This document shows positions 48,272-57,908 of a stretch of 64,000 nt of DNA, in pieces. The stretch spans positions 2,718,501 to 2,782,500 of the forward strand of contig NZ_JALKBF010000001.1 in assembly GCF_023016085.1 (NCBI RefSeq), read 5' to 3'. Under the pieces are notes generated by a model. It was not told the DNA's origin. It searched no databases and was given only the letters and a program-made list of their open reading frames with translations. Both the position numbers and the translations under genes were made by a program. The stretch's first letter is position 1; the number at the start of each line of letters is the position of its first letter. The DNA is from Aliiroseovarius sp. F47248L (GTDB lineage Bacteria; Pseudomonadota; Alphaproteobacteria; Rhodobacterales; Rhodobacteraceae).

Positions 48272-49492
48272 TCACGCTTTGGTAAAACTAGCGACCTGTT
48301 CGGTGTGTGTAGACCAGCGGAATTGGTCAACAACTTGCACCCAGTCCAACTGATAACCCGCATCCACCAAGGTTTTAGCGTCTCGCGCAAACGTCTGCGC
48401 GTTACATGACACCATGGCGATTCGCTTTATCTCGGATGCAGCAAGATGCTTGATCTGCGCTTCGGCGCCCGCGCGGGGTGGATCAATGACAGCAGCATCG
48501 AAGCGCGCCAGATCTTCGGCCATTAATGGATTGCGAAACAGATCTCGCACTTCAGCCGAAACATGACGCAGCCCCTGCGCCTGACGCCACCCAAGGGATA
48601 GCGCATCCGTCATTGCGGCGTGACCCTCGACTGCGTGTACTTCGGCTGCTTGCGCCAGAGGGAGGGTAAAAGTGCCACAACCGGCAAATAGGTCGATCAC
48701 CGAACGAGCGCTGCCCACGACCTCGCGTACGCCGTCCAACAAGGCTGCCTCACCCTCGCGTGTGGCTTGCAGGAACGCACCGGGAGGCGGCACAACTGCT
48801 GTACTGCCAAACATTTGGATGGGTGGCGTTTCGGTGGCAATCTTTTCGCCGTTCCAGGTCAGACGTGCAAAGCCAAATTCGTGAAGAGCCTGTGCCAAAT
48901 CAGTCTCTAATCCACGGTCAAACGGCTTACCCTCCGTAACCGACACATCCAACCCCGCAATAGATTGCACAACATTGATCGACAGTTCACCTTTGCGCGA
49001 TGCACCAAGCATGGTCAGCGCGCCCAAAGCCGGCAGGGCTGCAAGAATATCTGAGTGCACAAGTTGGCAGTTGGTAATCTGGGAGATGGTATCTGACCGG
49101 CGCCCATGAAACCCGACAATAGCGCCTTTCTTGCCGCGTTTACCCGACAGAACTGCCCGGCGGCGTGATCTGGCAGGCGACGTTATAATTGGCCTAAATT
49201 CGGGCATCAGATCGTGGGCGTCCAACGCGGATTTGACCACACTAACCTTCCAGTCTGCCACGAACTGATCCGTGGCATGCAGCAAAGCACACCCTCCGCA
49301 CGCGTTGTAATGTGGGCATGGCGCTTTGACCCGGTCAGGTGAGGGCGTCACGATACGCGGCGCCACAATACGCCCGTCCACATTATCGCCCGAGATTTCT
49401 TCGCCGGGCAAGCAGCGGGGTGCAAAGACCGGACCGGGCGCAACGCCGTCGCCCAGATGGCCCAATCGCTCGATCACATAGGTTTGCGTCAC
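48272..49492 (-). CDS. TrmA/RlmD-family RNA uridine C5-methyltransferase
   Basis: The protein is 406 residues from GTG 49490-49492, which overlaps the cca stop as GTGA and has an AAAGGA site. It has an N-terminal Fe-S cluster (CPHYNACGGC), a SAM site VIDLFAGCGTFTLPLAQAA, DPPRAGAE and the catalytic-Cys loop MVSCNAQTFARD. The Fe-S cluster places it with RlmD/RlmCD-like enzymes that methylate uridine in 23S rRNA, though TrmA-type tRNA targets cannot be excluded. Confidence 0.9.
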   Translation of the reverse strand: MTQTYVIERLGHLGDGVAPGPVFAPRCLPGEEISGDNVDGRIVAPRIVTPSPDRVKAPCPHYNACGGCALLHATDQFVADWKVSVVKSALDAHDLMPEFRPIITSPARSRRRAVLSGKRGKKGAIVGFHGRRSDTISQITNCQLVHSDILAALPALGALTMLGASRKGELSINVVQSIAGLDVSVTEGKPFDRGLETDLAQALHEFGFARLTWNGEKIATETPPIQMFGSTAVVPPPGAFLQATREGEAALLDGVREVVGSARSVIDLFAGCGTFTLPLAQAAEVHAVEGHAAMTDALSLGWRQAQGLRHVSAEVRDLFRNPLMAEDLARFDAAVIDPPRAGAEAQIKHLAASEIKRIAMVSCNAQTFARDAKTLVDAGYQLDWVQVVDQFRWSTHTEQVASFTKA

Positions 49493-50634
49493 GACAACAA
49501 GTCCTTTCGTTGCAATGTGAAGCCCGACGCGATCCACAGACTTTCCAATCGCCGCAACTCAGCGCCCAGCGCGGGGCCAGAATATATGGGAAGCAAATCG
49601 TCAGGTTGAACCGGGAACACGGCATTCGCACCTTCTTCGATCTCGGGCCAAACACTCTCGTCAACCTCACCACCCATCAGCGCAGAACGCAAAAGCACTA
49701 CGTCTGCGGCGAGGTCTGCCCCATGACGATAGGCCAGCTCGCCCGCCCCCTCCACCGACCCCATCGCATGACGCATCAACTCAAGTTGCTTGCGGTCACG
49801 CTTGGACAGTCGAAAACGGTCTGCGACATCGACACCGCCCAATATAGCAAGACGGCGCAGCGGATCAGGTGTGCGCTGCCCCTCCAGATGAACCAAAACC
49901 GGCAATGCGCGGGAGTCTGCACCGGGCAGGAGCGCAGCCAGAACGCCGATTTGTGCCATCGTACCAACCGCCGTTGAGGGATCGGGGGCCGCTAACAGCT
50001 TCAGCATCTCGACACCAACGCGCTCCCGCGATAGCGTCTCTAACCCATCCATATTTGCCCCAATAGCCGTTAATGCGTCTGCATCCATTCCACCCGCAGC
50101 ATCGCCATACCAAGCGTGGAAGCGAAAGAAGCGCAGGATCCGCAAGTAGTCTTCACGGATGCGGTCGCCGGGATCATCTATGAATCGCACACGGCGTGCT
50201 TTCAAATCTGGCAAGCCGCCCAGCGGATCAATGACCTGACCATCCGGCGCAGCGTACAGCGCGTTCATCGTGAAATCGCGCCGATGCGCGTCATCTTCAA
50301 GCCTGTCGGAATAGGCGACCACCGCACGCCGACCATCGGTTTCAACATCCTTACGGAACGTCGTAACCTCCAGCCCTTGCCCATCAGCCACCACAGTGAT
50401 GGTTCCGTGATCAATGCCTGTCGGGACCGCGCGCGCGCCTGCACCTTCGGCGATTTTCATCACCTGTTCCGGTCGCGCATCCGTGGATAGGTCCAGATCC
50501 GAAATGGGTGCCCCCAGCAGATCGTTGCGGACGCAACCGCCCACAAAATAAACTTGGTGTCCAGCTTGCGCGATCATCTTGCATACGGCCTGGGCGGCAG
50601 GCGTCGTGATCCAATCTCCGGTGATGCGGGTCAT
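49489..50634 (-). CDS. cca: CCA tRNA nucleotidyltransferase/poly(A) polymerase family protein
   Basis: This 381-residue class II nucleotidyltransferase has the signature YFVGGCVRNDLLGAPISDLD LST-like motif with the two catalytic Asp, HRRDFTMNALYAAPDGQVID and the downstream ERVGVEMLKLLAAPDPS. It adds or repairs tRNA 3'-CCA. The tRNA in this window already encodes CCA, so repair is its likely role here. It overlaps the upstream NUDIX gene by 4 bp and the methyltransferase gene by 4 bp. Confidence 0.92.
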   Translation of the reverse strand: MTRITGDWITTPAAQAVCKMIAQAGHQVYFVGGCVRNDLLGAPISDLDLSTDARPEQVMKIAEGAGARAVPTGIDHGTITVVADGQGLEVTTFRKDVETDGRRAVVAYSDRLEDDAHRRDFTMNALYAAPDGQVIDPLGGLPDLKARRVRFIDDPGDRIREDYLRILRFFRFHAWYGDAAGGMDADALTAIGANMDGLETLSRERVGVEMLKLLAAPDPSTAVGTMAQIGVLAALLPGADSRALPVLVHLEGQRTPDPLRRLAILGGVDVADRFRLSKRDRKQLELMRHAMGSVEGAGELAYRHGADLAADVVLLRSALMGGEVDESVWPEIEEGANAVFPVQPDDLLPIYSGPALGAELRRLESLWIASGFTLQRKDLLS

Positions 50635-51227
50635 TGTGGCAACCTTTCGGCAAGGGCACGCAGCATCCGCGCCGTCGCCCCCCAGATATAGTAGGGTCCG
50701 TAGGGCACAGTTTCATACATCCGCATATTCCCCTGCCACATCCGCCCCTGATGGACATAATTGGCAAGGTTAGAGACATGTTTGAACGGGACGGTGAAGA
50801 CCTCCTCCACCTCGCCAAGCTCAGCGACGATGTCGAAAGGTTTTGGAACGAAGCCAACCACCGGGGTGACTGTGAAGCCGGTCACCGTTTCGTGTGGCGG
50901 CATCTGCCCGATCAGATCAACCTGCTCTGGCGGCAACCCAATCTCTTCATGCGCCTCGCGCAGGGCTGCGGCAACCTCATCTTCGTCACCCGGATCGACT
51001 TTGCCACCCGGAAAGGCGATTTGCCCCGGATGGTGCTTTAGGGCCGAGGACCGTTTGGTCAGGATAAGCTGCAGCTCGTCCCCTGATTGGATCAGTGGCA
51101 CCAAAACACCTGCAGGCCGAAGCTTGCGATTTTTTGGCCGTTGAATATCCGGGTTCAGATCAAAATCCGAACTGCCACTGCCGGATTTGGCAACGGCTTT
51201 CCGGACTTTATCCAAGATATCAGTCAC
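50631..51227 (-). CDS. NUDIX coenzyme A pyrophosphatase-like hydrolase
   Basis: The protein is about 198 residues from GTG 51225-51227 (VTDILDKVRKAV); an ATG at 51251 is an alternative and overlaps hslO more. The NUDIX box is GGKVDPGDEDEVAAALREAHEEIG. The preceding SSALKHHPGQIAFPGG is the UPF0035/CoA-pyrophosphatase signature. It hydrolyses CoA or its derivatives to 3',5'-ADP and phosphopantetheine. It overlaps hslO by 8 bp and cca by 4 bp in a single minus-strand operon. Confidence 0.88.
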   Translation of the reverse strand: MTDILDKVRKAVAKSGSGSSDFDLNPDIQRPKNRKLRPAGVLVPLIQSGDELQLILTKRSSALKHHPGQIAFPGGKVDPGDEDEVAAALREAHEEIGLPPEQVDLIGQMPPHETVTGFTVTPVVGFVPKPFDIVAELGEVEEVFTVPFKHVSNLANYVHQGRMWQGNMRMYETVPYGPYYIWGATARMLRALAERLPQ

Positions 51228-52221
51228 TGTTGCTGCTCGGATCAATTGCATCTTTGCCCAGCGTGGCTGGATCAAGGTCATAATGCGCGCCACAGAATTG
51301 GCAATCTGCGGTGACGCGCCCATCATCGGTGGTCATGTGTCCAAGATCACGAGCAGAGTAGATCGACAGGCTTTCGCGCACCCGGTCTTCTGAGCATGGG
51401 CAGCCAAAACTGATAGCCTGCGGATCAAAGACGCGCGGCGTCTCTTCGTGAAACAACCGCACCAACAGGTCGGTAGGTTGGACGGATGGCCCGACCAGCT
51501 CCAACTCTTCCACAGAACTCAGCAAAATATTCGCGCGGTTCCAGTTTTCTGCATCATCATCCGACAACAGATCATTGGCGGACAACAGCCCACCTTCGCC
51601 GGACCCACCTTCGCCCGTCACCTGCGAAGAGGCTTTGGGCATATGCTGCAACATGATCCCGCCTGCCCGCCAGCTTTCAGTGCCGCCCGTCCAGGTCGAT
51701 TTTCCGAAAGTCAGGTGAAACCGCGTCGGCAACTGCTCGGACTGGGCAAAATAGGCTTGCGCGCAATCTGACAGTGACTGACCAGCAATCGGCGTCATCC
51801 CTGTATAGGGCTTCTGCTTGCTGCCCTGATGGATCAAAACAGCAAAATACCCCTTGCCGATCTGCGGAAAGCCCGGCGCATCCGATTGCAGCCGATCTTC
51901 GTCAAAGCTGGCATAGGCACGGATTTTGGCGGGATCACCTTCTTTTTCAGGTGCATAGTAATCGGTGGCAATCAGCCGGGCTGGACCGTCACCGCGCACT
52001 TGCAATGACAGCTTCCACTGCATCTTGATGGTCTGCCCAATCAGCGCAGTCAGCATGGCAGCTTCAGCGACCAACGCTTCAATCGCCGGTGGGTATTTAT
52101 GTTGCAACAGAATGGTGTCCAGCGTGCCGTCCAGCCGCAAGACCCGCCCGCGAATGTCGCTGCGATCCAGTTGAAAGGGCAGGATGGTGTCATCCCAGGC
52201 GATTTGGGTTCCAAGGGTCAT
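51220..52221 (-). CDS. hslO: Redox-activated chaperonin Hsp33
   Basis: This 333-residue Hsp33 has the zinc and redox-sensing cysteine pairs CPCSEDR and CQFC near the C-terminus (about 275-310), and the N-terminal core ARLIATDYYAPEKEG. On oxidation the cysteines release zinc and expose the chaperone surface, protecting proteins from bleach and oxidative unfolding. It is first in the hslO-nudix-cca-methyltransferase operon. Confidence 0.95.
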   Translation of the reverse strand: MTLGTQIAWDDTILPFQLDRSDIRGRVLRLDGTLDTILLQHKYPPAIEALVAEAAMLTALIGQTIKMQWKLSLQVRGDGPARLIATDYYAPEKEGDPAKIRAYASFDEDRLQSDAPGFPQIGKGYFAVLIHQGSKQKPYTGMTPIAGQSLSDCAQAYFAQSEQLPTRFHLTFGKSTWTGGTESWRAGGIMLQHMPKASSQVTGEGGSGEGGLLSANDLLSDDDAENWNRANILLSSVEELELVGPSVQPTDLLVRLFHEETPRVFDPQAISFGCPCSEDRVRESLSIYSARDLGHMTTDDGRVTADCQFCGAHYDLDPATLGKDAIDPSSNSD

Positions 52222-52293
52222 GGGGTTTCCTATCGGCGTTCAGCTTGGCATACCGCGTCTATATGGTGTCGGCAACCGAAGGGAAAAGGGCAG

Positions 52294-52737
52294 ATGCGCA
52301 GATTTGGCAGGCAGCGGGAACAGGGTCGCAGATACGTGCTGCGGCCGGGCGCATATGCCGTTCTGATTCGTGGCCAAGACATGCTGATTACCCATCAGGC
52401 CGCGCCGTTCAACGAATTCCAGCTTCCCGGCGGTGGGATTGATCCGGGTGAATCCGGAATCGTGGCGCTATATCGTGAAGTGATGGAAGAAACGGGGTGG
52501 AAGATCGCCGCACCGAAACGACTGGGGGCGTATCGCCGGTTCAGTTATATGCCTGAATACGATCTGTGGGCCGAAAAAGTCTGCCACATCTTCACAGCTC
52601 GCCCAGTCCGACGGATCAGCGCGCCGTTAGAACCAGACCATCAAGCCATCTGGACCGATGTCGATACAGCCCTGCGCATTCTGTGCAACGAAGGCGATCG
52701 TCATTTTCTCCGCAATCACCTGCGATTGGGCTTGTAA
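52294..52737 (+). CDS. NUDIX hydrolase
   Basis: The protein is 147 residues from ATG 52294, with AAGGG upstream. It has the NUDIX box GGGIDPGESGIVALYREVME followed by ETGW. The N-terminus is Arg-rich (MRRFGRQREQGRRYVLRPG). A nucleoside diphosphate-X substrate is likely, but specificity cannot be read. Its 3' end overlaps the convergent receiver-PP2C gene by 22 bp. Confidence 0.88.
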   Translation: MRRFGRQREQGRRYVLRPGAYAVLIRGQDMLITHQAAPFNEFQLPGGGIDPGESGIVALYREVMEETGWKIAAPKRLGAYRRFSYMPEYDLWAEKVCHIFTARPVRRISAPLEPDHQAIWTDVDTALRILCNEGDRHFLRNHLRLGL

Positions 52738-54014
52738 GTGACCATCACGCAAGACAGATCATCACCCAGATCCTGCCCACCCGAAAACGCATCAAGATCC
52801 CAGACCAGCGCGTCAAACAAGGTCTCGTTCGTCAGCGCGCTGTTTTTCCTAAGAATGTCCGCAAATCCGGCCTCATCCAGCATAGTGCCAGTGTTGTCCG
52901 CACATTCGGTAAAGCCGTCCGAATAAAAAATCAGCCGCTCGCCGGGAGAAAGCGTCAGTTGCTGCCGATCAAATTGTGCATCTGTGATCAGTCCAATCGG
53001 CATCCCGCCGTTACCAAAGTAACGTACCTTGTTTTCGGTCGACAAACGCACGGCATTCGGATGACCGCATTGTGACAGTTCGACTGCGCCGGTGTTCAGG
53101 TCGAGATATCCGAACAGCATCGTAAAGTAGTGTTCAGACCGTAGGTCATTCAGCAGCAGTTTGTTCAGATCTTTGGCAACAACTTCGGGAGGGCGGCAGC
53201 GGTAGTCGCCGCCCGTCCCCCGTTCTAACGCGATGTTATGAGTAGGCGATCCGTCCGAGAAGTAAGACGCCAAACGCGCGGTCAGCAACGCAGATGCGAT
53301 CCCATGCCCGGACACATCGATGGAATAGAATGCAAGCGTGTCGGGGCCGGCATCGAAAAATCCGACAAGATCACCGCCTACATGGCCACAGGGCTTCAAC
53401 ATCAATGACACTTCAGCCGACCCGAAATCGCGATATTTTTCACGCACCAGAGATTGCTGCATCTTGCGCGCTTCGACCAGATCGCGGTCCAACGAATCAT
53501 ACAATGCTTGAATTTCTGCTAGGGTCGATGTGACCAGCCGGTTCTTATCTTGCAGCTCCCGCTCCATCGACAGGATACGGCCACCTGCATTGATGCGCGC
53601 ACGCAGTTCGTCCGGGTTTACGGGTTTAGCAAGGAAATCATCTGCCCCAACATCTAACCCCTGCGCCACAGCACCTTTATCTGTCTTGGAGGTCAGCAAA
53701 ATGAAGTAGACATATCCCCCCCGTGGCATCTGCCGAAATGCGGCGCATAGCTCAAGCCCATCCATCCCTGGCATCATCCAGTCGCTGAGAATAAGGTCAA
53801 AATGGTCATGCCGGAGGATCTCCAGCGCTTCGTCTCCGGTTCCGGCTTCGGTCACATCATACCCTTGGCGGGTCAGGGACGAGGTCAGTATTCGACGCTG
53901 AGCACGGCTGTCGTCGACCACCAAAATCCGGCGCACCGGGTTCTCGACCACCTGAACAGGGGCCGCGGTTGGAGTTGGTTCATCACACCTTAGATATGCA
54001 TTTGCGGCGCTCAC
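52716..54014 (-). CDS. Receiver-PP2C (SpoIIE-type) phosphatase, RbaY-like
   Basis: The protein has 432 residues. The receiver (about 28-145) has acidic pocket DD (34-35), phospho-acceptor Asp78 (LILSDWMMPGMDGLEL) and KPVNPDEL. A coiled linker (about 148-195) precedes the SpoIIE/PP2C phosphatase (about 200-430) with the metal-binding IDVSGHGIASAL and YSDGFTECADNTG. Phosphorylation should turn the phosphatase on, dephosphorylating an anti-anti-sigma factor. In Rhodobacter capsulatus RbaY has this layout and acts with RbaV/RbaW on gene-transfer-agent production; no rbaVW homologue is in this window. Confidence 0.85.
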   Translation of the reverse strand: MSAANAYLRCDEPTPTAAPVQVVENPVRRILVVDDSRAQRRILTSSLTRQGYDVTEAGTGDEALEILRHDHFDLILSDWMMPGMDGLELCAAFRQMPRGGYVYFILLTSKTDKGAVAQGLDVGADDFLAKPVNPDELRARINAGGRILSMERELQDKNRLVTSTLAEIQALYDSLDRDLVEARKMQQSLVREKYRDFGSAEVSLMLKPCGHVGGDLVGFFDAGPDTLAFYSIDVSGHGIASALLTARLASYFSDGSPTHNIALERGTGGDYRCRPPEVVAKDLNKLLLNDLRSEHYFTMLFGYLDLNTGAVELSQCGHPNAVRLSTENKVRYFGNGGMPIGLITDAQFDRQQLTLSPGERLIFYSDGFTECADNTGTMLDEAGFADILRKNSALTNETLFDALVWDLDAFSGGQDLGDDLSCVMVTYKPNRR

Positions 54015-54067
54015 ACTTATATCCCGACCTAGGATTCTCTCTGTCAGAAATGGTTAGTGCTCATGTT

Positions 54068-54083
54068 TTAACAGCCATTTAAC
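54068..54083. promoter_or_regulatory. CtrA-type box between the receiver-PP2C and HPt genes
   Basis: TTAA-CAGCCAT-TTAAC is an exact TTAA-N7-TTAAC full site, 54 bases upstream of the PP2C gene's start and 83 bases upstream of the HPt start. A further TTAACC half-site lies at 54121-54126. CtrA binding is inferred from consensus. Confidence 0.6.
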
Positions 54084-54165
54084 GGGAAAGCTTTATGCGT
54101 TCTTTGAAGCTTACTGCTTGTTAACCAGCCACGCGTAGTCTGCACAGATTAGGAAGGAGGTCTTG

Positions 54166-54480
54166 ATGATCAACTGGACCCGCGTGAATGAGTTAAAGGC
54201 CGAAATCGGGGAGGATGACTTCGCCGAGGTGGCTGATCTATTTCTGGAAGAGGTGGAAGAGGTGATTTGCCGTCTGAAATCCACGCCAAAACCGGATTTA
54301 TTCGAGCAGGACATGCATTTTCTGAAAAGCTCGTCATTGAATTTGGGATTTGATCAGCTGTCAAAACTGTGTGGCGAGGGCGAGCGGGAAGCGGCGGCTG
54401 GCAACTATGACGCTGTCCCATTGACCCCTGTATTTCAAACCTATGATGCGTCGAAACGGGCCTTTTTAAGCGGTGGTTAA
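54166..54480 (+). CDS. HPt (histidine phosphotransfer) domain protein
   Basis: This 104-residue single HPt domain has phospho-His51 in DMHFLKSSSLNLGF, the canonical HPt motif. It starts at ATG 54166 with an excellent AAGGAGG site; a TTG 3 bases upstream is rejected. No kinase or receiver is fused. It probably shuttles phosphate between a hybrid kinase and a receiver, possibly that of the adjacent PP2C protein. It overlaps ilvA (convergent) by 4 bp. Confidence 0.85.
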   Translation: MINWTRVNELKAEIGEDDFAEVADLFLEEVEEVICRLKSTPKPDLFEQDMHFLKSSSLNLGFDQLSKLCGEGEREAAAGNYDAVPLTPVFQTYDASKRAFLSGG

Positions 54481-55724
54481 AGCACGAATTCCGCGATGGT
54501 TTCGTCATTAGTGATATCAGAATAGACGAAGCCACCCGCGTCCAGTTGGGCATAGAGTGTTTCGAAGTTTTCGGGTTTACGGGTTTCGATACCAATAAGC
54601 ACCGACCCGAAATTTCGCGCGCTTTTCTTCATGTATTCAAACCGTGCAATATCGTCCTCTGGCCCTAACGCCTCCAGAAAATCTCTAAGCGCACCCGGGC
54701 GCTGAGGAAGTCGCAGCAAGAAGTACTTTTTCAGGCCAGCATATCGTTGACTGCGCTCTTTCACCTCGGGCAAACGTTCGAAATCAAAGTTACCGCCTGA
54801 GGTCACGCAGACCACAGTTTTACCTTTCACTTCGTCACGCAGATCCTTCAATGCATCTATCGACAAAGCACCGGCGGGTTCCAACACCACGCCTTCGACG
54901 TTCAGCATTTGAAGTATCGTTGAACAGATGCGGTCTTCAGGCACTGTCAGAACATGATCAGTCGGAGTGGGTTTTAGCGCGTCAAATGTCAGCCGACCAA
55001 TTTGGGCAACAGCGGCACCATCGACAAAATTGTTAACCCGATCCAGCTTGATCGGGACACCTGCTTGCAGCGCTGCGGTCAGGCTGGCAGCCCCGGCAGG
55101 TTCCACATATCTGATGCGTGTTTGGGGTGAAGCATCATGCAGATATTGGGTGACGCCAGCCGACAAACCACCACCGCCAACCGGCAACAACACCAAATCT
55201 GGCAAGCTTGACAGTTGTTCTACAATTTCAGCCGCAACGCTTGCCTGACCTTCGATCACATCAAGGTCGTCAAACGGCGACAGAAAATGCCCACCCGCGT
55301 CAGAGCAGAACCGCATCGCTTCGGCCAGAGTGTTGTCAAAATAGTCACCAACAAGGCGGATCTCGACATTATCGCCACCGAATATGCGCGTCTTGTCAAT
55401 CTTCTGTTGTGGCGTCGTGACGGGCATGAAGATCACGCCGTTTACACCAAAATGGCGGCAAACAAACGCCACACCCTGCGCGTGATTTCCAGCCGATGCG
55501 CAAACAAACACATTCGTCTCGGGGGTCTTCGCCAAGACCTTAGCCATCGCATTCAGCGCACCGCGAATCTTATAGCTGCGCACCGGGCTAAGATCCTCGC
55601 GTTTCAACCAGATATCGGCCCCGTAAAGCTCGGACAGGTGATCGTTCCGCTGCAAGGGTGTTGCAGGAAACAGCGTGCGCATCAAGTGTTCGGCGCTGTG
55701 GGCTTTATCTGTAAACTTGGTCAT
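54477..55724 (-). CDS. ilvA: Threonine ammonia-lyase (dehydratase)
   Basis: This 415-residue fold-type II PLP enzyme has the PLP Lys in SPVRSYKIRGALNAM, AGNHAQGVAF, LLPVGGGGLSAGV and CVTSGGNFDFER. The C-terminal about 90 residues are a single ACT-like regulatory domain (KYFLLRLPQRPGALRDFLEA). It deaminates threonine to 2-oxobutanoate for isoleucine synthesis. One ACT domain rather than two is usual in this lineage, giving feedback by isoleucine/valine in relatives. Confidence 0.95.
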   Translation of the reverse strand: MTKFTDKAHSAEHLMRTLFPATPLQRNDHLSELYGADIWLKREDLSPVRSYKIRGALNAMAKVLAKTPETNVFVCASAGNHAQGVAFVCRHFGVNGVIFMPVTTPQQKIDKTRIFGGDNVEIRLVGDYFDNTLAEAMRFCSDAGGHFLSPFDDLDVIEGQASVAAEIVEQLSSLPDLVLLPVGGGGLSAGVTQYLHDASPQTRIRYVEPAGAASLTAALQAGVPIKLDRVNNFVDGAAVAQIGRLTFDALKPTPTDHVLTVPEDRICSTILQMLNVEGVVLEPAGALSIDALKDLRDEVKGKTVVCVTSGGNFDFERLPEVKERSQRYAGLKKYFLLRLPQRPGALRDFLEALGPEDDIARFEYMKKSARNFGSVLIGIETRKPENFETLYAQLDAGGFVYSDITNDETIAEFVL

Positions 55725-56340
55725 TCAGTATGTCTGGATCACCCACCGACTATTGGCAAGGCTGATCCAGTGGCGACGCCTTGGAGGTGACAGCTTTCGC
55801 CCTTCGATGTAGTGACCGTAAATCGTGGTCACCAAGCTGATCGAAACGATCGAGAGGATCCGTTGGGCAATCATCATCAAGGGCAGCAAGAACATTGCGG
55901 CAAAAGCGGTCAGGAAACCCCAAAGAATAGCCTGGTATCGCCCTGACGGATCCTTGGGTCACGTTCCAAGCCGCTGAAAGGTCATGCCGCTACCCCAATG
56001 AGGGCGACACAAGCATCGGTGCAAGGCACGTCAAATCGACAATGGCCGCGAAAAAGCAGATGAAGAAGACGATAGCAACCAGAGTGATCTGCCCCGGGGC
56101 CGAGTCCGGGTTTTCACTTTACTGTAAGGTTTGTAGCAACAACGACCCAAACACTATTGCACCTGCTGGGAACAAAAAATGTCGGCCGCGGTTGGGACAA
56201 AAGCCGAAATCACATAACTGTTGGAGTTCGATCCGCGGAAACTTGGATCCAAGCCGTTACCAGCATGGTGATCAAGCCCAGCACGAGTTGAAAAATCACG
56301 CTGCCTTCTGTCTCGAATAACATAATATCCTGTGAGTTAG
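55725..56340 (-). pseudogene. Decayed integral-membrane protein gene (possibly a transporter)
   Basis: Reading the minus strand, a 77-codon fragment (55728-55958) ends in TGA touching the ilvA start and contains DPSGRYQAILWGFLTAFAAM and MMIAQRILSIVSISLVTTIYG, a membrane helix pair. In another frame, 55992-56100 gives TLVAIVFFICFFAAIVDLTC and a TAG; another fragment (about 56230-56325) gives GLITMLVTAWIQV then TGA. These hydrophobic pieces are separated by stops and frameshifts. The layout (WG-x-n-LL helix, FF-x4-D segment) loosely recalls a BCCT-type betaine/choline transporter, but I cannot prove it. The flanking AT-rich composition suggests relaxed selection. Confidence 0.45.
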
Positions 56341-56607
56341 CCGTTGCCTAAAACGATTTGGCGGTCTTCAGTATCATCAGAACGACAAAGATCCGCATCG
56401 CGGCTCCCCATTTTCGTTCGACCATTCCGAAGGAAGGTTTCAACAAAGTGCAACTCTTATTCTCACTACCTCAAGCAGGTTTTTGTCAATCAAGCACATC
56501 TTTTTCGGCTCAGTAACACAATCGAAAACACAAACAAACTAATGCAAAACTTGCCCTAGGTTAAGAAACCCGATAAGCGCGCAGCGATATCTTCGAAAGG
56601 GAAAACA
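56341..56607 (+). other. AT-rich noncoding region upstream of argG
   Basis: About 270 bases with no supportable gene; only short hydrophobic scraps on minus (for example RIFVVLMILKTAKSF at about 56350-56395) that may belong to the adjacent decayed gene. It must contain the argG promoter, which I cannot place with confidence. Confidence 0.4.
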
Positions 56608-57831
56608 ATGTCTGCGCCCAAGAAAGTTGTCCTGGCCTATTCCGGTGGTCTTGATACTTCGATTATTCTGAAATGGCTGCAAACCGAATATGGTTGCGAG
56701 GTGATCACCTTCACCGCTGACCTTGGTCAGGGTGAGGAACTGGACCCTGCCCGTAAAAAGGCTGAGATGCTGGGTATCAAGCCGGAAAACATTCATATAG
56801 AAGACCTGCGCGAAGAGTTTGTGCGGGACTATGTGTTCCCGATGTTTCGTGCAAATGCGCAGTACGAGGGGTTGTATTTGCTTGGCACCTCGATCGCACG
56901 CCCGTTGATCTCCAAGCGGCTGGTCGAAATTGCTGAAGAGCACGGCGCCGACGCGGTAAGCCATGGTGCCACCGGCAAAGGCAACGATCAGGTTCGGTTC
57001 GAACTGGCAGCCTATGCGCTCAACCCAGAAATTAAGGTGATTGCCCCATGGCGTGAATGGGATCTTGGCTCGCGGACCCGTCTTCTGGAGTTTGCCGAGC
57101 AGCATCAGATTCCGGTGGCAAAAGACAAGCGTGGCGAAGCGCCTTTCTCGGTTGATGCGAACCTTCTGCACACCTCGTCCGAAGGCAAGATCCTGGAAGA
57201 CCCTGCCGAAGATGCGCCCGATTATGTTTACCAACGCACCGTGCACCCCGAAGACGCGCCTGACACGCCCGAGTTTATCGAAATTGGCTTTGAAAAAGGC
57301 GATGCGGTGTCGATCAACGGTGTGGACATGTCGCCCGCAACGGTCCTGACCGAACTGAACGAATACGGTCGCAAGCACGGCATTGGCCGTCTTGATCTGG
57401 TCGAAGGACGTTATGTCGGGATGAAATCGCGTGGAATCTATGAAACGCCCGGTGGCACCATTCTTTTGGACGCCCACCGCGGGATTGAATCGATCACCAT
57501 GGACCGCGGTGCCATGCACCTGAAAGATGAGTTAATGCCGAAATACGCCGAGTTGATCTATAATGGCTACTGGTTCAGTCCTGAACGCGAGATGCTGCAA
57601 GCGGCCATTGACGCCAGCCAAGATCACGTGACCGGCACGGTTCGCATGAAGCTTTACAAAGGCCTTGCCCGCGTTGTGGGCCGTTGGTCGGATCATTCGC
57701 TTTACTCAGAGGAGCACGTTACGTTCGAGGAAGATATGGGCGCCTATGATCAGAAAGACGCCGCAGGTTTCATCCAGTTGAACGCGCTGCGTTTGAAACT
57801 GATCGCAATGCGCAACCGCCGTTTCAAGTAA
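56608..57831 (+). CDS. argG: Argininosuccinate synthase
   Basis: This 407-residue enzyme starts [20 protein letters not shown], the ATP-pyrophosphatase P-loop. Conserved blocks are [29 protein letters not shown] and the C-terminal [19 protein letters not shown]. It joins citrulline and aspartate in arginine synthesis. AAGGGAAAACA supplies the ribosome-binding site. A strong terminator follows. Confidence 0.98.
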   Translation: MSAPKKVVLAYSGGLDTSIILKWLQTEYGCEVITFTADLGQGEELDPARKKAEMLGIKPENIHIEDLREEFVRDYVFPMFRANAQYEGLYLLGTSIARPLISKRLVEIAEEHGADAVSHGATGKGNDQVRFELAAYALNPEIKVIAPWREWDLGSRTRLLEFAEQHQIPVAKDKRGEAPFSVDANLLHTSSEGKILEDPAEDAPDYVYQRTVHPEDAPDTPEFIEIGFEKGDAVSINGVDMSPATVLTELNEYGRKHGIGRLDLVEGRYVGMKSRGIYETPGGTILLDAHRGIESITMDRGAMHLKDELMPKYAELIYNGYWFSPEREMLQAAIDASQDHVTGTVRMKLYKGLARVVGRWSDHSLYSEEHVTFEEDMGAYDQKDAAGFIQLNALRLKLIAMRNRRFK

Positions 57832-57861
57832 CCTCGCGCTACGTCATAGTAGACCGAAACT

Positions 57862-57895
57862 AAACGCCCCCGTATCAATCGGGGGCGTTTTTTTG
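57862..57895 (+). terminator. Intrinsic terminator after argG
   Basis: AAACGCCCCCG pairs with CGGGGGCGTTT with a 7-base loop, followed by a T7 run; it begins 31 bases after the argG stop. Confidence 0.93.
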
Positions 57896-57908
57896 TTTGG
57901 AGACCCTG

